Positions 49,790-57,574 of a stretch of DNA of 64,000 nt are shown in pieces. Made by a program: the position numbers and the translations under genes. This DNA is from Streptomyces meridianus. Lineage in GTDB: Bacteria > Actinomycetota > Actinomycetes > Streptomycetales > Streptomycetaceae. The notes under the pieces were generated by a model. It was not told where the DNA came from. It did not search any database and saw nothing but the letters and a program-made list of their open reading frames with translations. Positions within the stretch are counted from its first letter, which is position 1. Each line of letters opens with the position of its first letter. The DNA lies in NCBI RefSeq assembly GCF_023703325.1, contig NZ_JAMQGM010000039.1:1-64000 (forward strand), in the 5' to 3' direction.

Positions 49790-50463
49790 GCGCGGTTGCG
49801 GCGTGCCTGCCACACGGCCGCCCCGCCGAGGGCGAGGACCGCCGCGATCCCGGCCAGCACGCCGCCCGACGGTCCGGACGCGCTGTCGCCGGCTGCGTCG
49901 GACGGAGCGTCGGAGTCCGCGGACCGGCCGGTTCCGGAGCCGCTGTCCGAACCGCCGTCCACCACCTGCTCGCCGCAGCCCCGGCGCGGGTACCCGCCGA
50001 TGGCGCACAGCATGGCGGAGGAGTCGTAGCGCAGCGGCTTCGCGACGGCGGCGAGCGCCTCGGCGCTGGTCGCGTCCACCGGGACCCGGGCACACGCGGT
50101 GCGGGACTCCGGCGGGGTCTCGCCCTGCGGAGCGTCGTGCCGGGTGCCGAAGTCGAGGACGAACGCCACACGCTTGGCGCCCTTCTCGGCCGGGGTCCCG
50201 GAACAGACGGCTTCGAAGGCCCGGTCGTCGCGCGGACGGGCGGCCTCAGCCGAGTTCTCGCTCACCGCGAACCGGAAACCCTGGACGTCGCCGTCCTCGG
50301 GCCGCAGGCTCGCCGGGCCCTCGGTCGCGTACGCCCAACTGCCCTTCTCCTGCTGCCAGAAGGACCAGTACCGGTAGCTGTCGGCGTGTGCCGGCGCGGC
50401 GGAGGCCAGGACGAGCGCGGCGCCGAGCGCAGCGCCCGCCGTCCGTATCCGTGCGGCTGTCAT
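49786..50463 (-). CDS. Exported membrane-anchored protein (SCO2322-like)
   Basis: 225 aa from ATG 50463 (ATGA overlap with the upstream gene). Signal peptide ending ASAAPAHA, extracellular domain starting SYRYWSFWQQEKGSWAYATE, three or four cysteines (FEAVCSG, SRTACAR, AMLCAIGG, RRGCGEQ), a Ser/Asp-rich spacer and a C-terminal membrane helix (GGVLAGIAAVLALGGAAVW) with a basic end. It resembles the Streptomyces family I know as SCO2322-like. Its place between a surface toroid protein and the ECF transporter suggests capture or hand-over of the vitamin outside the membrane. Confidence 0.72.
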   Translation of the reverse strand: MTAARIRTAGAALGAALVLASAAPAHADSYRYWSFWQQEKGSWAYATEGPASLRPEDGDVQGFRFAVSENSAEAARPRDDRAFEAVCSGTPAEKGAKRVAFVLDFGTRHDAPQGETPPESRTACARVPVDATSAEALAAVAKPLRYDSSAMLCAIGGYPRRGCGEQVVDGGSDSGSGTGRSADSDAPSDAAGDSASGPSGGVLAGIAAVLALGGAAVWQARRNRA

Positions 50464-51710
50464 TGCCTCTTCTTCCGGGCGCTGAGCACGAACCCGATGC
50501 CGGCCCCGGCGATCAGGCCGGCGCCGACGAGCCACCAGACGGTCCGGGAGTCCGCGCCGTCCTCCTCGGCCTCACCGGCGGTGCCGGACACCGGGCCGAG
50601 CGACTGCGGCTGCGGGCCGGTCTCGCTCAACTGCCGCACCAGGTCGGTGCCGCCGAACGCCCGGGGGTTCTCGCCGGCGGCGCGGGCGGCGAGTACCAGG
50701 ACGGCGATGCCGGCCGGGTTGTCCTTCGTCCACGTGGAGGAGTTCTTCTCGAGCCAGGCCAGGGACGCCCGGGCGGCGTCCCTGTGGCCGCCGGCAGCCA
50801 GCGCGATGACGGCTTCGGCGGTGTTGGCGTGGTCGGGGACCGGCTTGTCGGATCCGGGGGCGACGGCCTCGAGGTGCTTGTCCTTCTTCAGGGCTGCGGC
50901 GAGGTGGTACGAGGCGCCGGCCGCGGCCTCGTCGGGCTCCCGCTGGTCCTTGGAGTCGGCGGCGCCGCAGTCCAGCGGCTCCACCTCCTCGTTCTTCGAG
51001 CCGGCCGGCTCGACGATCATGTTCTTGCCCAGGCCGGCGAGTGCCGCGGCCGCAGTGGCGTCCAGATTCGGGGCGAGCTTGCCGGACTTGTCCGGCTGGT
51101 AGGCGAACGCCCCCTGCTCGGAGCCCTTCCGGCCGCAGCCGAGCTGGAGGTCGAGCAGCGCGTCGTAGGGAGACTTCTTCTTCCCCGCCAGGACGTCCTC
51201 CGGGTCTTCGTCCGCCGCGGTCAGCGCGCCGATCACGACCGAGGTCGAGTTGGCGTCGCTCGGTCCGCCGGGCAGGTAGCCCCAGCCGCCGTCCTTGTTC
51301 TGTACCGACTCCAGCCAGCCGACGGCCGCGGACATCTCCTTGTCGTGTCCTCCGAGCGCGGCCAGTGCCTGCACCGCTATGGCGGTGGAGTTGCTGTCGA
51401 CCTGGGTCTTCTTGTCGCACGCGGCCTTCGCGTCCGCCCGGTAGGCGGCGAAGGCGCCGGTGGCGCACTGCTGGCCGGCCAGCCAGTCCACCGCCTTCTT
51501 GGCCGGGACCGCGCCGGCCGCGTCCTGTGCGAGCAGAGCCAGCGACTGCCGCCACACACCGTCGTACGTCGGGTCCTCGGAGCCGAAGAGACCCGCGGGC
51601 AGCTTCGCGGACGGCTTCGGCGACCCGGACGCGGCGGCGGCCGCGGGAGCAGCCACGGCGCAGAGCACGGCGGACGCGGTCAGAGCAGCGAAACTGCGGC
51701 GTACGTTCAT
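50460..51710 (-). CDS. Surface-anchored alpha/alpha-toroid protein (prenyltransferase/squalene-cyclase repeats)
   Basis: 416 aa, first gene after the cobalamin riboswitch. Signal peptide ending VAAPAAAAA. Alpha/alpha-barrel repeats: KKAVDWLAGQQCATGAFAAY, TAIAVQALAALGGHDKEMSA, AVGWLESVQNKDGGWGYLPG and AEAVIALAAGGHRDAARASL. A C-terminal membrane helix (VWWLVGAGLIAGAGIGFVL) ends in ARKKRQ. The fold is that of terpene cyclases but also of vertebrate transcobalamin and intrinsic factor. Secretion, anchoring, riboswitch and ECF genes point to an extracellular cobalamin-binding role rather than enzymology. This is inference. Confidence 0.78.
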   Translation of the reverse strand: MNVRRSFAALTASAVLCAVAAPAAAAASGSPKPSAKLPAGLFGSEDPTYDGVWRQSLALLAQDAAGAVPAKKAVDWLAGQQCATGAFAAYRADAKAACDKKTQVDSNSTAIAVQALAALGGHDKEMSAAVGWLESVQNKDGGWGYLPGGPSDANSTSVVIGALTAADEDPEDVLAGKKKSPYDALLDLQLGCGRKGSEQGAFAYQPDKSGKLAPNLDATAAAALAGLGKNMIVEPAGSKNEEVEPLDCGAADSKDQREPDEAAAGASYHLAAALKKDKHLEAVAPGSDKPVPDHANTAEAVIALAAGGHRDAARASLAWLEKNSSTWTKDNPAGIAVLVLAARAAGENPRAFGGTDLVRQLSETGPQPQSLGPVSGTAGEAEEDGADSRTVWWLVGAGLIAGAGIGFVLSARKKRQ

Positions 51711-51852
51711 GGCGGGCGGGTGCCTTTCGGTGGGCGGTGTGCGCCGGGCACGGCCGCCCCCGGGCGGTCGTGCCGCGGGGTGCCACCGGGCTCAGCTCCG
51801 TATACCTCGACGGGGCCGCTCATCCGGCACGGCCGGCGGGCGGGAGCCTGTT

Positions 51853-51959
51853 CGTGCCCGGACGGGTGCTCCGGCTCGTACGGTCCGGGCCCGGGGCTCG
51901 GTGTACTCACGGTTGCGGGTCAGCGCCGGATTCGCACCGGTCTTTCCCCGTCGGGCACG
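51853..51959 (-). ncRNA. Cobalamin riboswitch
   Basis: The minus strand reads GGGGAAAGACCGGTGCGAAT, then CCGGCGCTGACCCGCAACCG and TGAG, the conserved B12-aptamer core with its B12-box equivalent (GCTGACCCGCAACCGT). P1 is an 8-bp helix CGTGCCCG/CGGGCACG (51959-51952 with 51860-51853). The expression platform lies in 51711-51852, just before the toroid-protein start. B12 binding should shut the five-gene operon off. Confidence 0.85.
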
Positions 51960-52043
51960 GATGAAGTTGTCGCGGGGCATCCTATCGGCCGCCCCGGAAC
52001 AGCTCCACGGGGCCCACTGACCGGACGGTCCCACCGGGTGGTC

Positions 52044-52670
52044 TCAGGCCGGCCGGCCCGGTCCGGGGTCCGCAGTCGTGACGTCGATGAGCAGGCAGGC
52101 GGTCCGGATGTCCCTCTCGACCTGGTCGGTCGGGGCGCGCCCCGACAGCCAGGTGATCAGGGCCGAGTGCCAGGTGTGTGCGACGACCCGCACCGCGGAC
52201 AGTTGCGCCGGGGCCGGTGGGCCGTCCAGTCCCACCGCGTCCAGGATGATGGCGGTCGTCAACCGGGAAACGGTGTCCACCTCGTGATTGACCGAACGGT
52301 CCGCGAACGTCAGTGCGCGCACCATCGCGTCGGCCAGGTGCGGTTCGCGCTGCAGCGCCCGGAACGCCCGCATCAGCGTCTCTGCCACCCGGGCCGAGGG
52401 TTGCGGCTCGCTTGGCGGCCGCTTGCGCAGCGTCTCGTGCAGATGCTGCAGCTGGTCCTCCATGGTCGCCACCAGCAGGTGCACCTTGGAGGGGAAGTAC
52501 CGGTACAGCGTGCCGAGCGCGACGTTCGACGTCTCGGCCACCTCCCGCATCTGCACCGCGTCGAAGCCGCCGCGCCCGGCGAGCAGGGCGCTCGCCTGCA
52601 GGATCCGGCGGCGACGTGCCTCCTGGCGTTCGGTCAGGGGAGAAGCCGGAGGCTTGGGTTCCGTGGTCAT
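52044..52670 (-). CDS. KstR-like TetR-family regulator
   Basis: 208 aa from ATG 52670. The HTH region ILQASALLAGRGGFDAVQMR, EVAETSNVALGTLYRYFPSK followed by VHLLVATM closely resembles mycobacterial KstR, the sterol-catabolism repressor. The C-terminal part (AMVRALTFADRSVNHEVDTV, WHSALITWLSGRA) also follows KstR. A TGTAACTTGTTCTA site, matching the KstR consensus TnnAACnnGTTnnA exactly, lies 163 bp upstream. It is divergent from a GT4/methyltransferase/toroid operon, its likely target. Confidence 0.85.
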   Translation of the reverse strand: MTTEPKPPASPLTERQEARRRRILQASALLAGRGGFDAVQMREVAETSNVALGTLYRYFPSKVHLLVATMEDQLQHLHETLRKRPPSEPQPSARVAETLMRAFRALQREPHLADAMVRALTFADRSVNHEVDTVSRLTTAIILDAVGLDGPPAPAQLSAVRVVAHTWHSALITWLSGRAPTDQVERDIRTACLLIDVTTADPGPGRPA

Positions 52671-52832
52671 CTGTCCCGTTCCGCGAGATCGACGGCATGT
52701 GCCGGACGGCGCGGCCGGCGGGGGCGGTGCACTGAGCGCCGGAAGCGCCCGGCCGTGGCGCGAATCACCTGCTCCACCCCTCCCGCGCTCGCTACCTGCC
52801 GGTAGATTCGAAGCTTCCTGAGCGATCAAGTC

Positions 52833-52846
52833 TGTAACTTGTTCTA
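52833..52846. promoter_or_regulatory. KstR-type operator
   Basis: TGTAACTTGTTCTA fits TnnAACnnGTTnnA on both strands. It lies 56 bp upstream of the GT4 start in the 231-bp divergent region, overlapping an AT-rich TCTAGATTAG stretch that could be a -10 element. Confidence 0.7.
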
Positions 52847-52901
52847 GATTAGCGCCAGCGGTTACGCTCCGGCAGAACTGCAGTGAAGAAGGGGGCCGAG
52901 A

Positions 52902-54239
52902 GTGACCGCAGAGGCCGTTCAGGCAACCGTGCCTCCTCCTCCGGCGCAGGCGGCAGCGGCGGGTGAGCGTCCCCTGCGCATCGCGCTGCTCAGCTACAAG
53001 GGCAACCCGTTCTGCGGCGGCCAGGGCGTCTACGTCCGCCACCTCTCCCGCGAACTGGCCCGGCTCGGCCACTGCGTCGAGGTCATCGGCGCCCAGCCCT
53101 ACCCCGTCCTCGACGAGGGCGTTTCCCTCACCGAACTGCCCAGCCTCGACCTGTACCGCCAGCCCGACCCCTTCCGCACCCCGGGCCGCAGCGAGTACCG
53201 CGACTGGATCGACGCCCTCGAAGTGGCGACGATGTGGACCGGTGGATTCCCCGAACCGCTCACGTTCAGCCTCCGCGCCCGCCGTCATCTGGCCGCTCGC
53301 AGCGGCGAGTTCGACGTCGTGCACGACAACCAGACCCTCGGTTACGGCCTGCTCGGCCTCCGGCGGTCGGGAATGCCGCTCGTCACCACCATTCACCACC
53401 CCATCACCGTCGACCGGCAGCTCGACCTCGACGCCGCCGCGGACTGGAAGCGCCGGGCGTCGGTACGCCGTTGGTACGGCTTCACGCGCATGCAGAGGCG
53501 CGTCGCCCGCCGCCTGCCGTCGGTGCTGACCGTCTCCGGCTCCTCCCGGCAGGAGATCACCGCGCACCTCGGGGTCCCCGAGGAGCGGGTCCACGTCGTG
53601 CACATCGGTGCCGACACCGGCCTCTTCTCGCCCGACCCGCGGGTGCCCGAGATCCCCGGCCGCATCGTGACCACCTCCAGCGCCGACGTCCCCCTCAAGG
53701 GGCTGATCCACCTGGTGGAGGCGCTGGCGAAGCTGCGCACCGAGCGCCCCGACGCCCACCTCGTCGTCGTCGGCAAGCGCGCCGAGGACGGGCCCGTCGC
53801 CGCCGCCATCGAGCACTACGGACTCGGCGGCGCCGTCGAGTTCGTCAAGGGCATCAGCGACGCCGAACTCGTCCACCTCGTGCGCGGCGCCCAGGTCGCC
53901 TGCGTCCCCTCCCTCTACGAGGGCTTCTCGCTGCCCGCCGCCGAGGCCATGGCCACCGGCACCCCGCTGGTCGCCACCACCGGCGGCGCCATCCCCGAGG
54001 TTGCGGGGCCGGACGGTGAGACCTGCCTGGCCGTTCCGCCCGGCGACGCGGGGGCGCTGGCCGCGGCCCTCGGCCGGCTCCTCGCCCCGGGCAGCGGAGA
54101 GCAGTTGCGGCGCCGGCTCGGCGCAGCCGGCCGGGAACGGGTGCTGCGCCGCTTCACCTGGGAGCAGGCCGCCCGCGGCACCGTGGCCCGGTACCGCGAG
54201 GCCATCGCCGCGCAGACCGGCTCCGTGCGCACCCCCTGA
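52902..54239 (+). CDS. GT4-family glycosyltransferase
   Basis: 445 aa from GTG 52902. GT-B fold: LRIALLSYKGNPFCGGQGVY (GGxGVYV donor loop), TIHHPITVDRQLDLD, VLTVSGSSRQEITAHLGVPE and VHVVHIGADTGLFSPDP, then PLKGLIHLVEALAKLRTERP. The retaining E-x7-E element is PSLYEGFSLPAAEAMATGTP followed by LVAT. Donor and acceptor unknown. It opens an operon with a methyltransferase and a toroid enzyme under KstR-like control. It could therefore act on a lipid or polyisoprenoid acceptor, by context only. Confidence 0.87.
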   Translation: MTAEAVQATVPPPPAQAAAAGERPLRIALLSYKGNPFCGGQGVYVRHLSRELARLGHCVEVIGAQPYPVLDEGVSLTELPSLDLYRQPDPFRTPGRSEYRDWIDALEVATMWTGGFPEPLTFSLRARRHLAARSGEFDVVHDNQTLGYGLLGLRRSGMPLVTTIHHPITVDRQLDLDAAADWKRRASVRRWYGFTRMQRRVARRLPSVLTVSGSSRQEITAHLGVPEERVHVVHIGADTGLFSPDPRVPEIPGRIVTTSSADVPLKGLIHLVEALAKLRTERPDAHLVVVGKRAEDGPVAAAIEHYGLGGAVEFVKGISDAELVHLVRGAQVACVPSLYEGFSLPAAEAMATGTPLVATTGGAIPEVAGPDGETCLAVPPGDAGALAAALGRLLAPGSGEQLRRRLGAAGRERVLRRFTWEQAARGTVARYREAIAAQTGSVRTP

Positions 54240-54289
54240 ACTCCTCGAAAGCAGTACGCACCCCCCCATCGAAAGTGAGGGCAGCCCCC

Positions 54290-55036
54290 GTGCTGACCGT
54301 CGACTTCTCCCGCTTCCCGCTCGCCGCCGGTGACCGCGTGCTCGACCTCGGCTGCGGTGCCGGCCGCCACGCCTTCGAGTGCTACCGCCGCGGGGCCCAG
54401 GTCGTCGCCCTCGACCGCAACGGTGAGGAGATCCGCGAGGTCACCAGGTGGTTCGCCGCCATGAAGGAGGCCGGGGAGGCGCCCGCCGGCGCCACCGCAA
54501 CCGCAATGGAGGGCGACGCGCTCGCGCTGCCCTTCCCCGACGACAGCTTCGACGTCGTCATCATCTCCGAGGTCATGGAGCACATCCCGGACGACAAGGG
54601 CGTGCTCGCCGAGATGGTCCGTGTCCTGCGCCCCGGCGGCCGGATCGCGGTGACCGTCCCGCGCTACGGGCCGGAGAAGGTCTGCTGGGCGCTGTCGGAC
54701 GCCTACCACGAGGTGGAGGGCGGGCACATCCGCATCTACCGTGCCCACGAACTCCTGGCCAGGATGCGCGAAGCCGGGCTCCGCCCCTACGGCACCCATC
54801 ACGCCCACGCGCTGCACTCGCCGTACTGGTGGCTCAAGTGCGCCTTCGGCGTCGACAACGACAAGGCCCTGCCCGTGAAGGCGTACCACAGGCTTCTCGT
54901 CTGGGACATCATGAAGAAGCCGCTCGCCACCCGGGTAGCCGAACGCGCCCTCAACCCGCTGATCGGCAAGAGCTTCGTCGCCTACGCCACCAAGCCCCAC
55001 CTGCCCGCCGCCGAAGCCGGGGCGGACGCCCGGTGA
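54290..55036 (+). CDS. Class I SAM-dependent methyltransferase
   Basis: 248 aa from GTG 54290 (GAGGG 7 nt upstream; GTG 54275 overlaps it). Motif I is VLDLGCGAGRHAFECYRRGA, with VVALDRN (motif II acidic), EGDALALPFPDDSFDVVIIS (motif III/IV) and VLRPGGRIAVTVPRYGPEKV (post-motif). A UbiE/type-11 fold. The C-terminal part (YWWLKCAFGVDNDKALPVKA) is hydrophobic-aromatic, which suits a lipid-like substrate. Its stop overlaps the next start (GTGA), so both are translationally coupled. Confidence 0.85.
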   Translation: MLTVDFSRFPLAAGDRVLDLGCGAGRHAFECYRRGAQVVALDRNGEEIREVTRWFAAMKEAGEAPAGATATAMEGDALALPFPDDSFDVVIISEVMEHIPDDKGVLAEMVRVLRPGGRIAVTVPRYGPEKVCWALSDAYHEVEGGHIRIYRAHELLARMREAGLRPYGTHHAHALHSPYWWLKCAFGVDNDKALPVKAYHRLLVWDIMKKPLATRVAERALNPLIGKSFVAYATKPHLPAAEAGADAR

Positions 55037-56142
55037 CCACCCACAGCCGCGGGCCCGGCCGCACCGAGCACCTCGTCCTGCCGGGAGTGCTGACCGCCGA
55101 GCAGGCCGCCCGGACCGTCGAGGGCATCCTCGCCGTCCAGCGCGCCGACGGGGCCATCCCCTGGTTCCGCGGACACCACCTCGACCCGTGGGACCACACC
55201 GAGGCCGCCATGGCCCTGGACGTCGCCGGGGAGCACGCCCGGGCCGAGGCCGCCTACCAGTGGCTCGCCGACCACCAGAACCCCGACGGCTCCTGGTTCG
55301 CGGCCTACCCCGACCGCCCCTCCGGAGTGGCGGCCGACGACCCCGGCGACCGCAGCCGCGAGACCAACTTCTGCGCCTACATCGCCGTCGGCGCCTGGCA
55401 CCACTACCTCTCCACCGGCGACGACGCCTTCCTCGACCGCATCTGGCCGACCGTCCGTGCCGCCATGGAGTTCGTCCTCGGGCTCCAGCAGCCCGGCGGC
55501 CAGATCGGCTGGAAGCGGGAGGCACCCGACGCGGCCGGCAACGGCGGCGCGGCCGTGACGGACGCACTGCTCACCGGGTGCTCCTCGATCCACCAGGCGC
55601 TGCGCTGCGCGCTGGCCGTCGCCGAGCACCGCGGCGAACCGCAGCCGGACTGGGAACTCGCGCTCGGCTGGCTCGGCCACGCGATCCGCAGCCACCCCGA
55701 GCGGTTCCTCGACAAGAACCGCTACTCGATGGACTGGTACTACCCGGTCCTGGGCGGAGCCGTCACCGGAGTGCAGGCCAAGGAGCGCATCGAGGAGGGC
55801 TGGGACCGGTTCGTCGTCCCGGACCTGGGAGTGCGCTGCGTGCTGCCGAACCCGTGGGTGACCGGCGGTGAGAGCGCCGAACTCGCCCTGGCCCTCTGGA
55901 TGACGGGCGAGTCGGACCGCGCGGTGGAGATCCTCCGGTCGATCCGGCACCTGCGCGCGGACAACGGCATGTACTGGACGGGCTACGTGTTCGAGGACCG
56001 GGCCGTGTGGCCGGAGGAACTCACCACGTGGACCGCCGGTTCACTCCTTCTCGCGGTGGCCGCACTCGGAGGGGACGAGGCGACCACCGCGGTGTTCGGT
56101 GGCGAACGGCTGCCCGTCGGGCTCGAACCGGACTGCTGCTGA
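55033..56142 (+). CDS. Alpha/alpha-toroid protein (prenyltransferase-/GH-like)
   Basis: 369 aa from GTG 55033 (GTGA overlap). A soluble (alpha/alpha)6-barrel-like protein with repeated helical hairpins: TVEGILAVQRADGAIPWFRG, AAYQWLADHQNPDGSWFAAY, TVRAAMEFVLGLQQPGGQIG, SAELALALWMTGESDRAVEI. QNPDGSW- and QQPGGQIGW-type motifs recall prenyltransferase/squalene-cyclase repeats. The overall shape could equally be a glycoside-hydrolase toroid. No DxDD cyclase motif is evident. It ends CC. Role in the operon unknown. Confidence 0.75.
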   Translation: MTTHSRGPGRTEHLVLPGVLTAEQAARTVEGILAVQRADGAIPWFRGHHLDPWDHTEAAMALDVAGEHARAEAAYQWLADHQNPDGSWFAAYPDRPSGVAADDPGDRSRETNFCAYIAVGAWHHYLSTGDDAFLDRIWPTVRAAMEFVLGLQQPGGQIGWKREAPDAAGNGGAAVTDALLTGCSSIHQALRCALAVAEHRGEPQPDWELALGWLGHAIRSHPERFLDKNRYSMDWYYPVLGGAVTGVQAKERIEEGWDRFVVPDLGVRCVLPNPWVTGGESAELALALWMTGESDRAVEILRSIRHLRADNGMYWTGYVFEDRAVWPEELTTWTAGSLLLAVAALGGDEATTAVFGGERLPVGLEPDCC

Positions 56143-56147
56143 GCCCG

Positions 56148-56438
56148 TCAGGCCGCCCGCCCCAGGCGGGCGGCCACGGCGTGCCCGATGAAGAGGTAGA
56201 CGACCGCGGGAAGACCGTAGTTGAGCACGGTCCGCAACCACTCGGCGTCCATGGTGAACAGGTCGTGCGACCAGCCGGCGAGCCAGCCGGCCGCGTCCCT
56301 GACGACACTCACCAGGTCGTTCCCCTGGTTCGCGTCGAGCAGGGACATCAGGATCCACAGGCCGAGGATTCCGGCCATGACATCGGCGACGATCACGACG
56401 ATCCTCGCTGCTTGGTTGTTACGCGTTCCACTGGACAT
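56148..56438 (-). CDS. Small two-helix membrane protein
   Basis: 96 aa from ATG 56438. Helix one is ARIVVIVADVMAGILGLWIL and helix two LNYGLPAVVYLFIGHAVAAR. The loop carries VRDAAGWLAGWSHDLFTMD. The opening SSGTRNNQAARIVVIVADVM reads like a small conserved Streptomyces membrane-protein family. It converges on the toroid-enzyme gene with only 5 nt between stops. Function unknown. Confidence 0.6.
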   Translation of the reverse strand: MSSGTRNNQAARIVVIVADVMAGILGLWILMSLLDANQGNDLVSVVRDAAGWLAGWSHDLFTMDAEWLRTVLNYGLPAVVYLFIGHAVAARLGRAA

Positions 56439-56510
56439 GACAAACGTATTGCCCCTTCCGGGGAAGGGAAACCAGAAGCTCGGAGCGGGGACAGCCGCTC
56501 CTCGGGAGCA

Positions 56511-56548
56511 ACTGTGACCCCTGTCCCGGAGGGAACAGGGGCCACAGT
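56511..56548 (-). terminator. Hairpin after the DUF5336-like gene
   Basis: ACTGTGNCCCCTGT-type 14-nt arms (56511-56524 with 56535-56548, one mismatch) around a 10-nt loop, 15 nt after the stop of the 56563-57417 gene. Confidence 0.6.
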
Positions 56549-56562
56549 CGGCAGCGAAGGAA

Positions 56563-57417
56563 TCAGCCGCGCTGAATGCCCGAGGTGTCCTGGAGGACGC
56601 CGCGGCGGCCGTCCTGGGTCTGCGCGACGAGCGCCTGGCCACGCTGGTCGACCGCGAGGTACCAGGTGCCCGGGGCCAGTTCGGCGACCGGGGACTGCGA
56701 GCCGTCCTCGGCGTACAGCGGACGCGTCACGGGCACCGCGAACCAGAACGGCGCGAAGTCGGCGCCGGAGGGGCCCGGTTGGGCGCCGGCCGCCGGCCCG
56801 GCGTGCTGGGCCTGGGCCGCGCCCTGGTGGTGCATGTTGGGCTGGACGCCGTACGGCTGCTGCTGTTGCTGGGGGCCGCCGTACTGCTGGTGCACGCCCT
56901 GCTGGCCCGGGTAGCCGTAGCCGTGCGGCTGGCCGCCGCCGTACTGCGGGGCCGCCTGCGGACGCGGCGCCGGAAGCAGCGGTGTCTTCAGGCCTGCCAC
57001 ACGGGACGAGAGCAGGGCGCCCGCGGCAAGGAGGAGCGTGGCGACGAAGCCGAGGATCCGCCCGAGACCGGGGCCGACCTTGTCGGTGCCGTCGGCGATG
57101 AACAGCGTCCACAGAGCGGTCCAGGCGGCGAACACGGCGAGCGCGCTGCCCCACTGGTCCAGGCCGAGGCCGACGAGCTTGCGTCCCTCCGGCTGGAACC
57201 GGGAGGCCACGATCAGGACGGCCGCGATGATCCCGGCGAGGAACACCGACGGAAGAACCGGGAAGAGGCCGGGGTCCCAGGCGTTCGGCTGCTCGAGCCT
57301 GTCGCAGACCGGCCCGGAGCAGTCGATCGAGGAGTAGTCGAGGAACGAGGCGATCAAGAGCAACACCGCTGCTCCGATCACCACGCCGTCGCCTCGAGTG
57401 AGGGAGCGGATGTTCAT
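56563..57417 (-). CDS. DUF5336-like membrane protein with Gln/Gly/Pro-rich region
   Basis: 284 aa from ATG 57417. Four membrane segments in residues about 10-145: VVIGAAVLLLIASFLDYSSI, VFLAGIIAAVLIVASRF, LAVFAAWTALWTLFI and GRILGFVATLLLAAGALL. The first extracellular loop holds two cysteines (DCSGPVCDRL). A Q/G/Y/P-rich stretch (about 150-215, with QYGGPQQQQQPYG) leads to a small C-terminal beta domain (TWYLAVDQRGQALVAQTQDG). The layout matches the DUF5336 / mycobacterial 34-kDa-antigen family. Location is the membrane; function unknown. Confidence 0.72.
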   Translation of the reverse strand: MNIRSLTRGDGVVIGAAVLLLIASFLDYSSIDCSGPVCDRLEQPNAWDPGLFPVLPSVFLAGIIAAVLIVASRFQPEGRKLVGLGLDQWGSALAVFAAWTALWTLFIADGTDKVGPGLGRILGFVATLLLAAGALLSSRVAGLKTPLLPAPRPQAAPQYGGGQPHGYGYPGQQGVHQQYGGPQQQQQPYGVQPNMHHQGAAQAQHAGPAAGAQPGPSGADFAPFWFAVPVTRPLYAEDGSQSPVAELAPGTWYLAVDQRGQALVAQTQDGRRGVLQDTSGIQRG

Positions 57418-57574
57418 AGGGTCCTCTGCGTCTCGTCGTTTCGTCGCTGCCGCCGGGGCGCTTCAGCGCGCGGCGCCGGGGGCGTCAGGCCCCCCATCGT
57501 ACGGATGAATGTCCCTTCGGGTCGCGCCGGGAAGGTGTTCGTCACGGACATCCCGGTTTCGCCGAGTTGCCCCT

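Noticed and set aside
48612..50171. In-frame N-terminal extension making a 1069-aa ATPase
   Set aside because: The extension overlaps the T-component gene in a different frame and is low-complexity; the ATG at 48611 with an ATGA overlap is the proper start.
49605..52805. A 1066-codon plus-strand open frame
   Set aside because: Antisense to the ECF T, SCO2322-like, toroid and TetR genes and low in complexity; no domain recognised.
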